The notes: a model not told the origin generated them from the sequence alone. DNA of 64,000 nucleotides from Coptis chinensis (GCA_015680905.1 CM027379.1:102165001-102229000), one strand, 5' to 3'; positions 1 to 11,518 are shown, counted from the stretch's first letter. Made by a program: numbers and translations.

Positions 1-390
1 TTTGAACCTGGACAGAAGGTTATGGTATACAACTCTTGTCTAGAACTTTTCCCAAGAAAGTTGAGATCTAGATGGATGGGACCATTCATAGTGGGACATG
101 TGACACCTTTTGGAGCAATTGAAGTGGAAGACCTGAAGAGAAGGACTCATTTCAAAGTCAACGCTCATTGACTAAAGCCTTTTATGGAGTTGCCTACTGG
201 AGATGTGGATGCAATTTTTCCCAAGGATCCGGTATATCAAACTACTATTGAAGTGGAGAATTGGGGTAAGTTACCTAAACATCTTAAAGATTACATTATA
301 TATCTTGTTGAACCTGTTACTTTGTCTAGTTTACATTTCTTGCATGAGGAAGCCAAGCATCGTAAGCTTGACTCCTTAGAATCTCATTAG
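1..390 (+). pseudogene. Gypsy (Tat/Athila clade) integrase C-terminus, broken
   Basis: Frame 1 reads the end of a Ty3/Gypsy pol polyprotein, entering from upstream of the window. The integrase C-terminal strand motif is visible (LRSRWMGPFIVGHVTPFGAI, then FKVNAH), which in this clade closes the DNA-binding part of integrase. An in-frame TGA at 169-171 stands where an Arg or similar codon is expected before LKPF, so the reading is interrupted, but it then stays open to the stop at 388-390. No chromodomain is seen, which fits the non-chromovirus Tat/Athila side of the Gypsy group. The rest of pol lies outside the window. The clade is inferred from recognition of the motif, not from an alignment. 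Confidence 0.8.
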
Positions 391-501
391 TATAATCACC
401 ACCGATAGCTGGGTTCTCAAATTTTATAACTTTATCTTTTGCTGAGAATAATTGCAAGTGTCGGAGTCAAAGTCTCATTACTCGAATAGACTGAGTATAA
501 A

Positions 502-822
502 ATGTCTATAGGAAGCAAGTGTGTTGTTGAGAAAACAATTTTGAGATGGAAACCTAAGCGTTCGCCACCTATTAGTTTGTGGGATTTAATCCCCGTTGAA
601 CTTCAATAGAAGATTATTTCTATTGCTCATGTAGAGTTAGGTAAAAGTTCCTTCTTGCGTAAGAGAAGAGTGTGTAAGCTAGGTTGGTGTAAGAATTGTC
701 ATTCTGAAACTTGCCCTGGATTACAGCCATTAAGAGACAATTGTTGGTATAAGGTTTACTTTTGTCAATCACCTACTGAGAGAGATTGGATGGATTCATA
801 CAAAGTGAAACCTAGTGGATGA
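502..822 (+). pseudogene. Cys-rich reading frame after Gypsy pol, one stop
   Basis: An ATG at 502 opens a 107-codon frame ending at TGA 820-822 with a single internal stop at about 607. The middle is basic and cysteine-rich (CKLGWCKNCHSETC). It lies between the integrase end and the 3' LTR of the same Gypsy element, where this clade sometimes keeps an extra ORF. I do not recognise the product; it could be a relic of such an ORF or a chance open frame. The regular codon-like composition over 100 codons is the only support. Confidence 0.3.
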
Positions 823-2980
823 GAATAGCTAGTCTTGAGGAGCTGACTATAAAGGACTCAAAAATCTCGAGGATCTGACTTTAAAAGACTAATTTTTACG
901 TCTTGGGGATCTGATGTAAAACGACCCAACTCCTAATCATTCTTTTGAAAAACGTTCGCTTTCATAATTCCAATCATTTCATTTCGTGTCTCATCTATTT
1001 CAAAAATTTCGTCACCTCTTGTCAAAAATTTCAAAATATCATGAAATTTTTATTTGGAAATCATGTTTTATGGTTGGATACGTTTTCAAAATGAATTTCA
1101 AAATTCTACTTTAACCAATAGTTTTGAAATAGTGTCTTTAGTCTTGAGTACAAATTTTGTCAAAATCCGAGTATTTTTGCAAAAAGGTTGTTTTTGTCTT
1201 TTCAAACTAGGGTTTGTGGTAAAATTCTATTAGGAAATTTTAACATCCTACCTTTTCTCATCCATTTCATTTACTTCTTTATACATTAAGGCCAATGCAT
1301 GTATAAGTAGGGGGAGGGTGTACTTGAGAAATGAATTTCGAAAATTAGTTTTCACAACAAAAATCTTTTTGTTTTTATATCATTAGCATGAGAAAGACGA
1401 ATTTTAATGATGAGTCTGGGATATATATTCTATAATGGCTAGTGTTGAGTTTAATAAATAGTTGATATTGTTGATTTCATTACCGCTTAGACTATTTATT
1501 ATACTCAGACATAGTTCTTGTTGATAATAATTCATTATCAATTAAGACACCACCATAGTACTTAGTCAGTTTTGTATACTTCTGCTAGGAGAGAGATTTA
1601 AACCCCTAGTAAACTGGAAGTAGATTTTTTAGACTTAACCCATGAGACTTGAGCTTTTATACCCATTCTTTGGAGAGTTCTTATATAAAATCTGAGTCTG
1701 TGTGACTTAACCTCTTACAGTTCTTTATTTTGCTGTAATATAGTCTCATTATTTCTTGATTTAGTTAATCACAAAGTGACATCAATTGAGGAGATAGCTA
1801 TTAGGTCTTGTAGTCTATTCAAAATAGAGTATCATACTGATAAGTCAATTAGTGAACCCATTCAGCCTTGTATCCCACCTAGCTAGTATGACCACCATGT
1901 TAAACCTTTTTTTAGCCTTACAATAAGGATTTTCCTTCATAAAACCTTCACCCAACTCCATACAAGGAGTACAACCCAAAACCTTGTTAACCATACCCAT
2001 ATGTTTATGAGAATATGAAGGGCACAAGGAGGAAGAAAGAGTCCAAAAGGAAGATTACAAGAAAAATACCATAGAGATAAAATGAAGACCATCATTCTGT
2101 TTTAAGTAGAAGAAGCTAATGGAAGACAAATATATCTAGTATCAATCACAGATATACCACTGAGCTAAAAATAAATAAAGAAGTTGAGCAAAATTGATGG
2201 AGAAGCCAACACAAATGAAGAATTTGAAGACATTTTCCAGGAAAAATGCAAAACCCTTAGTATTCTTCAGAAACCCTTTGAATCCTTTTTACCTTTCCTT
2301 CATAAACCAATCCCAAGCCAAGTTACAACCCATAGCTTATAACTACAGTATGCTACGAAGTCTAGAATAGGTGAGAGGATGCTAAAGCGAAAGACCCGAC
2401 ACTTCATATGTGATTGATATTCTTTCCATGAGACTATTTTCATCCAGAAGTTCATTTTTCAAGGTAGTATGTGGGATGTTCGTATTCCTTTGAGAGATTC
2501 TTTTATGAGAGTATGACTAGTGAGGATTGAAAGTTGAGATTATCTATCTAAATGTAGACTAGGGATTCCGTTTCTTGGATAGAAGAGTATATGAGATTGA
2601 CTAAGTACACACATAAGCCTTGGCTGAGAGTTTTGTCAATTTTTACTATCTCCCAGCATAATCTATAAGTCTTTGCAGCAATGAAGTTAGCATGGAGACC
2701 CATCCATTGGATTGAACACAAAGTTGGTAAGGAATTTTTTCTCACTAAAAAATACTATCATTCTTGAACTTGCTATTGATTGATTTTGTGGGTATATCAC
2801 CTGAAAACCCTCACGAGACTATAACTTGTCCTTTTTAGGGAACTTAAAGGTTTAAAGTCTTGTTGCATATGGTAAATGCAATCGTGATGCTTGCGAAAGT
2901 GAGTTAGTATTTTTATTTTGATTATTAGGTAGTGATTTTGATTACTTCTCTCTTTTTATCTTATTTGTTAAGACTAGTAA
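823..2980 (+). other. Gypsy 3' internal spacer, non-coding
   Basis: No credible coding frame is seen. The stretch is AT-rich with a few short purine tracts (for example AAGTAGGGGGAGGGTG near 1305), and is best read as the long spacer that Tat/Athila elements keep between pol and the 3' LTR. Short ORFs on the minus strand here have no recognisable domain. Confidence 0.5.
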
Positions 2981-2998
2981 AAGGCTAGTTGGGGGTTA
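2981..2998 (+). other. Polypurine tract of Gypsy element
   Basis: A purine-rich run with GGGGG lies directly before the TGATAAATTCTC start of the 3' LTR. This is the expected position of the plus-strand primer of an LTR retrotransposon. It also sets the direction of the element as plus. Confidence 0.6.
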
Positions 2999-4179
2999 TG
3001 ATAAATTCTCAAAAAGTGTATTTTAACCCTTGATTAGACCTTTTGTTTGTCCCTCTTAGTGGACTAATCATGCTTGTAAGTTATGTTTTATGACTTTACA
3101 AGTGAAAAATAGAGTTTTGCAAAATAATATTAGAGTTAAAGGGTAAAAAAATAGCAATTTGAAGCATTAAAGATCACATGGGAGCTCATGGATAATTATG
3201 GAGAAGACCCAAGATTTTAAAGCTATGAAAAGATAGGACTTGGACCGGTTTTAAATAAGCTTGTTTGGAAGCCCAAAGTCAAAAGGACCCGTTACTTGGA
3301 CCAAAGCCTGCAAAGAAAGAGCAAAAGATGGAGCAGAAAAGGAAAAATAGACCCCATGCGTCTGGAACACATGGAAATACACTATCTTGTGCGTCCAGAC
3401 GCATGAAGCCGACATAACAACTCCATCTTTTCTCTGTTTTAGAAATGGAAGTTAGAATCAGAAAGAAGACAATATGAAATAGGAAATTAGGTTCAAAAGC
3501 CCATGTTTTAGATGTTTCTAGGGCTCATTGTAACCCCTATATAAGGAGCACCTCAGTGCCAGTTGTAATTGTCAATTCACATCCATTCTTCTTGTCTCCA
3601 AAACTTGAGGCAAAGAGAGGCTAATAATAAAAGATTTGGTTTTCACTAGCCAAGTCTTAATAAATTAATTTCCCTAGTCTTATGTTCTTATTTCTTCTTC
3701 TTCGTGTTTTTCCTTCCTCATGAAAAGCTAATCTTCTCCTTCAAGGGAGGAGATGAAAACGGTGTTTAGGGTTTGGTGATTCTTTTGGTTCATGGTGTTC
3801 TCCAATCAGGTTAGTTCTTTATGTTTTCAGTTGTTAGTCTCATTGCTCACACCATGGGATGAAACTATATAATAAGGTTTATGTTTTGCAATTTAATATT
3901 ATGCTAGTGTTATGTACTTTTCTTTTAGTAGCTAGTGTAGTTTTTTATAGTTATAGAAATATTCTTTGTGTTACCCTAGAAGGGGTAGCTCAGGGAGCGG
4001 CTGCCCAGGGAAAGTATTCTTTGTGTTTGCCTTAAATTGCCTAATTATAGTCTACTTGTGAGAACAATCATGGAGCAAAAGGTTACATATCAAAAGTATC
4101 TTGAATTCCCTCTCATATATTCTCAATAGTTTAGTCTAGTTTAGTTTAACATTAGTTTAATTTACAATCTCTACAACCA
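2999..4179 (+). repeat. 3' LTR of the Gypsy element
   Basis: The sequence begins TGATAAATTCTCAAAAAG directly after a polypurine tract and has a promoter-like TATA box at 3537 followed by a leader-like pyrimidine-rich stretch. The chosen right end is the CA at 4178-4179. The end is tentative because the 5' LTR lies outside the window and no target-site duplication can be checked. About 1.18 kb is an ordinary size for this clade. Confidence 0.6.
3537..3546 (+). promoter_or_regulatory. TATA box in Gypsy LTR
   Basis: CTATATAAGG lies in the middle of the LTR, after CATTGTAACCC, and is followed by sequence typical of an LTR R/U5 region. It is the likely core promoter of the element. Confidence 0.5.
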
Positions 4180-4181
4180 TC

Positions 4182-4557
4182 GTTTTTAATCCCTCAAACC
4201 CCCTTTCCAATCTCGTCATTCATAATTACTATAACTTAGAAGTGGAATGATATCTTACTTATTGAGGGATAATTAGGTTTTGATATGCATTTAGTTCTGA
4301 CCAACGACGTCCATCATCCATATATTCATTCTATCATCTCTATTTTACTCACATTACATAAATGCAGATATCAAGCCGATCGGGTTTTGGGTTCAGATTC
4401 GAGTTCGGATGGAACATTTGGATTCAATTCGGGTTTGGGTTCAGATTCGGATATGATGAAAATAGTCGGGTTCAGGTATCATTTTTAATCCCTCAAATCC
4501 CCTTTCCAATCTCGTCCTTCATAATTACTATAACTTAGAAGTGAAATGATATCTTAC
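4182..4557 (+). repeat. A-B-A' part of a duplicated segment
   Basis: Unit A (TTTTTAATCCCTCAAA..., about 4183-4257) is followed by unit B (about 4258-4482, with GGGTTTTGGGTTCAGATTCG) and then by a second, slightly diverged A (about 4483-4557). The next B copy is found only after the Copia element, from about 9870 to 10110. The whole is therefore an older tandem duplication of about 300 bp that was later split by the retrotransposon. Confidence 0.75.
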
Positions 4558-5096
4558 TGTTGGGTCCCTCACCTCGTGAAGTATTGGAAACTGATTTCGT
4601 TTTGGAAACCAATTGAAGTTGCCTATTGGACTTGGGGTTCTAATTCTTTTAGGAAACCAAATTGGAACTTGGGAGTCTATAAGTACTCTCATATGTTAGT
4701 ATGACAAAGAAGTGAGAGAAAACCAATTCTGAGAGTAACCAAAATTGAGAGAAACCCCTTGCAAAGAGATAAAGTTTGTAAAGAGAGAGACTTATATAAG
4801 AGAGATCTAGTAAGTGTTAGAGAGACTTGTGAGGAGTGATTGTAATCTTCCTTCCCAATCTTATAAAAGATTTGCTCTTGTGGATTAGGTATCATCGGCC
4901 TAACCACGTTACATCTTGTGTTGTGGTATGTTTTACATTTTTTGCATTATTATTACTTGTTTGTGATAGTTGTTGATTGCTTAGAGAGTTGGGCTTGCTA
5001 GGTTGGTTGTAGTGAAAGTTTAGATTTTTCGATTGGAGTATAGAGTGTTCATTCAAGCTATCTCATAGAGGATCGATTGGTATAGTTTTCCCAACA
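4558..5096 (+). repeat. 5' LTR of Copia element
   Basis: Starts TGTTGGGTCCCTCACC and ends TTTTCCCAACA, immediately before the primer binding site. It contains a TATA-like CTATAAGTACTC near 4677 that could serve as promoter. It matches the 3' LTR over its whole length. Confidence 0.93.
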
Positions 5097-5098
5097 AG

Positions 5099-5110
5099 TG
5101 GTATCGGAGC
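5099..5110 (+). other. Copia primer binding site (initiator Met-tRNA type)
   Basis: TGGTATCGGAGC stands two bases after the 5' LTR. It differs at one base from the TGGTATCAGAGC form used by most plant Copia elements to prime on initiator tRNA-Met. Confidence 0.85.
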
Positions 5111-5209
5111 CGTGGTTAGATTAATCACAAAGATAGTTATCCAAATGTTGCTCGGAAGGTGTTTGATAAAACTCCTGAGAGGAGGTTTGAGTTGAAATAG
5201 CTTGTTGAG

Positions 5210-5962
5210 ATGGACCATTCTATAAACACTTGCATGACTAGTCTGAATAGAGGTAACTACACTATTTGGAAAGCCAAGATAGAAGACTTGCTCTATTGCA
5301 AGGACTTGGCACAACCCATTGAGATTGGAGGAGTAAAACCAAACGCAATAGCGGCGGCTGAGTGGAGCAAGCTTGATAGAAAAGCAATTGGGTACATTCG
5401 ACATTGGATTGATGACAGTGTCTTCCACCATGTATCCCAAGAGACTACCACTTTTGGCTTGTGGAAGAAACTCGAAGACCTCTATGAGAGAAGTCGGCCA
5501 TAAACAAGGTACTTCTCATTAAGAAGTTTGCTAACACTAGGTACAAAGAAGGTTCCTCAATGTCTGAGCATCTTAATGAACTACAGAATACCATCAATCA
5601 GTTGCACTTGATGAAGATTGATATGGGTGGCAAAGTTGAGGCTTTTTTACTATTAAACTCTCTACTTGACAGTTGGGAGACTTTAGCAGTTTCTCTTAGC
5701 GGAGCCGCTAAGGATGGAATAATTACCATGGAGATGGCTACCGGGGCATTGTTGAATAAGGAGACAAGAAGGGGTTCATGAAGCAGCTCCTATCACTTAG
5801 AGATCCTTGTCACAGAGAAGCGGGAGAGTGGTAAGAGCAGAAAATCATCTCATTCTAGAGGTGATGACATAAGCAAATCTAGGAGTGAAGCTAGAACTCC
5901 TAAGGCAGAGAGACAATGTTACTATTATGACACCAAGGGTCAGTTTAGGTATGAGTGTAGAA
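5210..5962 (+). pseudogene. Copia gag, frameshifted
   Basis: The ATG at 5210 opens a Copia-type capsid protein (NYTIWKAKIEDLL, then WSKLDRKAIGYIRHWIDDSV). The frame is lost at about 5500, where one base is out of register, and resumes in the next frame with MSEHLNELQNTINQL up to 5781. A decayed zinc knuckle follows at about 5918-5950: the pattern starts C and ends C but the second Cys and the His are replaced by Tyr and Arg. The gag-like protein would normally form the virus-like particle that packages the element RNA in the cytoplasm. No functional product is possible from this copy. Confidence 0.85.
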
Positions 5963-6111
5963 TACTGAAAAGGAATGAGATGAATAATTGTGTACATGAA
6001 GACATGGTAAAGAGGAATGGAAGCACAGGCCGAGATACTACCGCACTAGTAGACGATGGCCTAGTGGGAATTATGTGAGATTGTGGTGAGTGATGTGTTA
6101 GCACCTCATCT

Positions 6112-9100
6112 CATGATACAGAGTGGGTGATAGATACAGGAGCATCGTATCACATCACACCACACAGTGGATTCTTCACTACCTATAGCTGTGGTGAATT
6201 TGGTGAGGTAAAGATGGGTAACAGTGGTGTCTAAAAGATAATAGGCATTGGGGATGTTCATGTATGTAGAAACTAATGTCGGCTACACCTTGACACTCAA
6301 GGATGTAAGACATGTCCCTGACATTCGACTAAGCCTAATTTCTGCTGGGAAGTTAGATGATGATGGCTTTCAAAACTAGTTTGGTAACAGGGTATGAAAA
6401 CTGAGCAGAGGTTCCATTGTAGTAGCCAAAGGGAAGAAAACTTGCTCGCTTTACAAAACACAAGCTAGTTTGTGTAAAACGGAGTTAAATGCGGCACAAG
6501 AAGACGCTTCCTCCGAACTATGACATAAGAGACTGTGTAATATGGGAGAAAAAAGCATGGAAGTTCTTGCCAAGTAAAAGGCCTTGCCAAACATAAAAGG
6601 CACGCATTTAAATAGATATACTTATTATTTGGTTGGAAAGCAACACAGGGTGTCTTTCCAAAGATTCCCTTCTCATAGAAAAGAGAATGTCCTTGAGCTA
6701 GTACACACAGATTTATATGGTCCTATGAAAGTGAAGTCCCACGGGAGAGCTTTGTACTTCTTGACTTTTATTGATTATGCGTCAAGAAAGATATGGGCAT
6801 ATAGTCTGAAGACCAAGGATGAAGTACTTGGCGTGTCAAGACTTTCCATAGTATGGTGGAAAGAGAGACAGGAAAGCCTTTGAAGTGTATTCGCTCAGAT
6901 AATGGGGGAGAGTATATTGGGCCATTTGAAGAGTATTGCAAGAGTCATGGGGTTCGTCATGAGCAGACCGTTCCCAGGACACCGCATCACAATGGTATTG
7001 CCGAGAGGATGAACTGTACCATTGTAGAGAGGATGAGATGCATGTTCTCTCACTCTAAGTTATCAAGGAGTTACTGGGTAGAAGCAATGCGCACAGATGT
7101 GCATGTGATCAACCTATCGCCTTTGAAACCTCTGAATAGTGATTATCCAGAGAGAGTATAGTCAAGTAGAGATGTAGATTATATAAACTTTAGGGTATTT
7201 GGGTGTAGAGCATTTGTTTATATTCCCAAGGATGAGAGATCCAAGCTTGATGACAAAGCTAAGCAGTGTATTTTTCTGGGTTATGGGGATGAGAAGTTTG
7301 GCTACAAACTTTATTATCCGATCAACAAGAAGGTAATCCGAAGTTGATATGTTGTGTTCTTGGAAGACCAAACCATAGCAGACTTTGAGAATGGTGAGAA
7401 GCTAGAAGCTTTCATTGATGATCTTGTTGACTTAGAACCAGAAGTTTCTACTGTGGAACGTGCAGAAGGCATTGAGAATGCAGAGAACTATGAGTTTAAA
7501 GCTCATGATGATGACCCTATTGCTAATGATGGGATAGAACCTATTGATATAGAAGATGCAGATGAAGTGCATGAACCACCACCAGAGCAAGCAGAAGTAC
7601 ATCCTCTTAAGCCACAAGAAAATGGGGGTAGGAGATCGATAGAGAGAGACAAGCTTCAACTAGGTACCCACCACATACGTATGTTTTACTATCAAGAGGC
7701 TCTTGAAGGTACAGAACCTATATACTATCAAGAGGCTCTTGAAGGTACAGAAAATGAGAAGTGGTTGAAGACCATGCATGATAAGATAGATTCTTTGCAT
7801 AAGAATCACACTTATGACTTAGTTGAGAAACCGAAAGGAATGAAAGTTCTCAAGAATAAGTGGATCTTCAAAGTCAAGCATAAGGAGAATAATCCACATC
7901 CAAGGCACAAATCTCACCTTGTTATGAAGGGATTCGGTCAAAGAAAAGGTATTGAATTTGATGAAATTTTCTCTTCTGTAGTTAAGATGACTTCTATCAA
8001 GGTGGTATTGGGTTTGGCCGTAAGTATGACCTAGAGGTTGAGCAACTAGATGTCAAGATAGCTTTTGTTCATGGAGATCTTGAAGAAGATGTCTACATGG
8101 ACCAGCCATAGGGGTTTGAGTTCAAAGGTGAGGAGCACCTGGTATGCAAGCTAAAAAAGAGCTTGTATGGGTTGAAACAAGCACCGAGATAGTGATACAT
8201 AAAGTTTGATTCCTTTATGGTGAAGCATGGCTACATGAAGTCTGCTTCCGACCATTGTGTGTTTGTTCAGAAATTTTCAGATAGGGATTTCATAGTGCTC
8301 TTGTTGTATGTGGATGATATGTTGATAGTTGGCCAGAACATTAACAAGATATCCAAGCTAAAGAAAGACTTGAGTAAGTCCTTTGAGATGAAGGATTTGG
8401 GTCAAGCAACAGAGATACTTGGGATGCGGATCACTCGTGACAGAAAGAGTGGAAAGTTATGGCTTTCATAAGAAAGTTACATTGAGAAGGTGTTGAAGAG
8501 ATTCAACATGGATCAAGCGAAACCAGTCAGTTGTCCGCTTGGTGGCCAGTTCCACATGACCAAAGGTATGTGTCCAAAGGGTGAGCATGAGCAGAATGAA
8601 ATGGAAAAAATTCCTTATGCATCCGCAGTGGGCAGCTTGATGTATGCAATAGTGTATACAAGATAGGAAATTGCTTTCGCCATTGGTATTGTAAGCCAAT
8701 TTCTGTCAAATCCGGGTAAAAAGCATTGGGAAGGTATTAAGTGGATATTGAGATATCTCAAGGGTACTTCCAAAGCATGTTTGTATTTTGGTGGGAGTAA
8801 GACCTTACTTGAAGGCTATACAGATACAGACATGGCAGGTGATGTTGACTTGATGAAGTCTACTTCTGATTATCTGTTTACATTTGCAGGGGGAGCAGTT
8901 TCTAGGCAATCGAAGTTGCAAAAGTGTGTTGCCCTCTCCACTACAGAAGCCTAGTATATTGCAGCCACTGAGTTTTGCAAATAGATGTTATGGATGAAGA
9001 GGTTCTTCAATGAACTAGGGCTAAAGCAGAAACAATTTGTAGTTCAGTGTAACAGTCAGAGCGCCATCCATTTGAGCAAGAATCCGAGTTTTCATTCTAG

Positions 9101-9268
9101 ATCTAAGCACATACATGTGCGTTATCATTGGATTAGAGAAGTTCTCAAAGAGAAGCAATTGTGCATAGAGAAGATCCATACCGACAAGAATGGGTCGGAT
9201 ATGATGACCAAAGGCAAGTTCGATACTTGTTGTGCTACCGCCGGATTGGTGGCACACTCCTCCCACTA
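6112..9268 (+). pseudogene. Copia pol (protease-integrase-RT-RNase H), broken
   Basis: Domains in order: aspartic protease (VIDTGASYHIT, near 6127); decayed pre-integrase zinc region (about 6520-6640); integrase core with Asp in VHTDLYGP (near 6705), Asp in IRSDNGGEY (near 6895) and Glu in HHNGIAERM (near 7000); reverse transcriptase from about 7750 with the YVDD catalytic box at 8307-8318; RNase H from about 8815 (YTDTDMAGD, and a C-terminal HIHVRYHWIRE block). Stops or shifts occur at about 6239, 7159, 8032, 8110, 8190, 8470, 8665, 8953 and 8983. A 30-bp piece is tandemly repeated with a 36-bp spacing at 7687-7752, just before RT. Confidence 0.88.
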
Positions 9269-9302
9269 ATTTGGGAATGCGTGAAAGTTTTCCCCCTCAT
9301 GG

Positions 9303-9318
9303 TTTGGGAGGGGGAGAT
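9303..9318 (+). other. Copia polypurine tract
   Basis: GGGAGGGGGAGA ends directly at the start of the 3' LTR (TGTTGGGTCC at 9319). This is the plus-strand primer site expected here. Confidence 0.85.
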
Positions 9319-9858
9319 TGTTGGGTCCCTCACCTTGTGAAGTATTGGAAACTGGTTTCGTTTTGAAAACCAATTGGAGTTGCCTATTGGACTTGGGTTT
9401 CTAATTTTTTTAGGAAACCAAATTAGAACTTGGGAGTCTATAAATACTCTCATATGTTAGTATAACAAAGAAGTGAGAGAAAACCAATTTTGAGAGCAAC
9501 CAAAATTGAGAGAAAACCCTTGCAAAGAGATAAAGCTTGTAAGGAGAGAGATTATTAGAAGAGAGATCTAGTAAGTGTTGGAGAGACTTGTGAGGAGTGA
9601 TTGTAATCTTCCTTCCCAATTTTATAAAGGATTTGCTCTTGTGGATTAGGTATCATTGGTCGAACCACCTTACATCTTGTGTTGTGATATGTTTTACATT
9701 CTTTGCATTATTATTACTTGTTTGTGATAGTTGTTGATTGCTTAGATAGTTGGGCTTGCTAGGTTGGTTGTAGTGAAAGTTTAGATTTTTCGATTGGAGT
9801 ATAGAATATTCATTCAAGCTATTTTAGAGGGGATCGATTGGTATCGTTTTCCCCGACA
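9319..9858 (+). repeat. 3' LTR of Copia element
   Basis: Starts TGTTGGGTCCCTCACC and ends TTTTCCCCGACA, colinear with the 5' LTR with about 36 differences. The following CTTGC is the second half of the target-site duplication. Confidence 0.93.
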
Positions 9859-9863
9859 CTTGC

Positions 9864-10110
9864 TCATTCTTTACTCATTAAAGGATAATTAGGTTTTGAT
9901 CTGCGTTTAGTTCTGACCAACGACATCCATCATCCATTATCATCCATATATTCATTCTATCATCTCTATTCTACTCACATTACATAAACGCGGATATCAA
10001 CCCGATTGGGTTTTGGATTCAGATTCGGGTTCAGATGGAACATTTGGATTCAATTCGGGTTTGGGTTCAGGTTCGGATATGATGAAAATAGTCGGGGTTC
10101 AGGTATGGCT
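9864..10110 (+). repeat. B' copy of the duplicated segment
   Basis: Matches unit B at about 4258-4482 (GGATAATTAGGTTTTGAT, then GGGTTTTGGATTCAGATTCG and GATATGATGAAAATAGTCGGG) with scattered changes and a short internal insertion. It is the right-hand remainder of the duplication split by the Copia element. Confidence 0.8.
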
Positions 10111-10311
10111 AATTTCGTCCAGTCCCACCATAAAACCACTATGTCGTCTCTCTTTTGCAATTTGCCATACCCCATTATTTATTTGTGTTACTTTGGGAAT
10201 TTTCGCAATATAATGTAAAACCTATCATTTCCACTATGTTCCTCTGATATTGAAGAAGAAGATACCTTGACAACTAATGCTTTAGTTATATAAAGCAATC
10301 ATTAACTGCGG

Positions 10312-10673
10312 CTAATGGTGGGAGCGCGGAAGACGAGCATGTGAAAGAGGATTTAACAGATAAACTTTTTGATCGAATCCTAACGTGACCAGCAACCAAA
10401 AGGAGAACTCCAACAGTGACATCCACTATCCTTAGGAAAGTTTGGACAGTAAATTTTGTTCTCTAATGGACTAAAGAAACCTCGGTTGTCTTTACTATCG
10501 TTGGTGGTGAGCATCAACCACGGAAAGCGCTTCAAGAATGAAGAAAAGTGACGCTTACCAAGCGCAACAGATCTCCACGACTGACAAACGGCACCAAACC
10601 TTAAAAAATCTGGTATTAAATCGATATACCTAGGGAGATCCTCGGGAAGTTCAGACCAAGTATCTAGAGACAT
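10312..10673 (-). pseudogene. F-box/DUF295 protein gene, frameshifted and truncated
   Basis: Reading leftward from the ATG at 10673 gives an F-box (WSELPEDLPRYIDLIPDFLR, then FGAVCQSWRSVA) followed by the start of a DUF295 (KIB1-like beta-propeller) domain (FPWLMLT, GFFSPLENKIY, SSPFG). F-box proteins act as the substrate-binding part of SCF ubiquitin ligases. At about 10392 one G is missing; the frame ends with a stop at 10380, whereas the shifted frame goes on in family style (VTLGFDQKVYLLNPLSHARLP) before stopping at 10312-10314. The family is usually about 350-400 residues, so most of the DUF295 domain is absent. An upstream in-frame ATG at 10721 would add 16 residues without F-box character, so 10673 is preferred. 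This is the only resident-looking host gene in the window. Confidence 0.85.
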
Positions 10674-10739
10674 CTTCAATTCTTCAACTAAAGAATAGAG
10701 GAAAGAGACCAGGTTATGCAACCGACAATTTAACTAGCG

Positions 10740-11518
10740 ATCACAATTCATGTGAAGGCCAATGGTAGGGATTGGTAGGCCTTGGCAATACGAATACAAC
10801 ACGACATGAATTAATTTAGATTTAGTATTTGGTATCAAGGACAAAATAAAAATAAAAATAAATAAATAAATAAAAATCAATAACCAGCAAAAGGATTATT
10901 GTCGGTCGTCTTGTTTTTTCAAAGTAAACAATATCATAACTAATTATCTCTGGGCTTAAAAATTTAAAACTCCATTGAAATCAAATTGTTGTCATGCATT
11001 ATATCAAACAATTTTACCAGTACCAGAAACATCAGCTGTATAATGTATGTTACGTAGAGAACTCCTAACAAGAGTGATGACAACCTTAATTTCCCAAAGA
11101 ACCAAAACAGTATAATATTCGACACAACCATAAAAGACAACAGTTAAATTAAAGGCAAGGGAAAAGGGAGAGAAAATTCTACTGTCATTGTTTGGAGAAG
11201 TTGTATACATGCCTTTTTGAGAATACCCATTGATTATACAGTTCCATGAAGCAGTATATGTCTTTGTTTTATATTTGAGATGTGTAGTGTGAGAGCTGGA
11301 CAGTGAGAGATTGTAGGAATAACAGTGTTGTGTGTGTGTGTCTCAGTGTCTATGTTTTACTTGCAAAGTTCATAATGTTGCAAACTTAGAGAAAGAGAGA
11401 GAGAGAGAGAGAAAAAGATACCGGGGTGGAGTTGCTGATTTGAGAGATTGTTTTTATTCTTGATCTTGCAAACTTGAACAAGAGTGTTGAGTGTCACAGG
11501 TTAGACAACGTGAAAGAT
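10740..11518. other. Intergenic DNA with GA microsatellite
   Basis: AT-rich, with an A/T-rich run of AAATAA units near 10845-10875 and a GA dinucleotide run at about 11391-11412. No coding frame with recognisable content was found. Confidence 0.6.

Larger units (their letters stand above)
4558..9858 (+). mobile_element. Copia (Tork/Tnt1-like) LTR retrotransposon, complete but dead
   Basis: Both LTRs, a tRNA-Met-type primer site, gag, protease, integrase, RT, RNase H and a polypurine tract are present in Copia order. The flanking 5 bp are CTTAC on the left (4553-4557) and CTTGC on the right (9859-9863), a target-site duplication with one change. The two LTRs are 539 and 540 bp and differ at roughly 36 positions by eye, about 93% identity, so the insertion is old. 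Many stops and frameshifts run through gag and pol. The assignment to the Tork side rests on gag and RT appearance, not on a tree. Confidence 0.93.

Noticed and set aside
1305-1320. Second polypurine tract (AAGTAGGGGGAGGGTG) followed by TGTAC
   Set aside because: No LTR match follows it. The tract at 2981 with TGATAAATTCTC is a better LTR start, though a nested decayed LTR is possible.
3970-4005. Possible tRNA or SINE box (GGGGTAGCTCAGGGAGCGG)
   Set aside because: It lies inside the Gypsy LTR and has no B box at the right distance.
5063-5440. 125-codon open frame on the minus strand
   Set aside because: It is the antisense shadow of the Copia gag frame.
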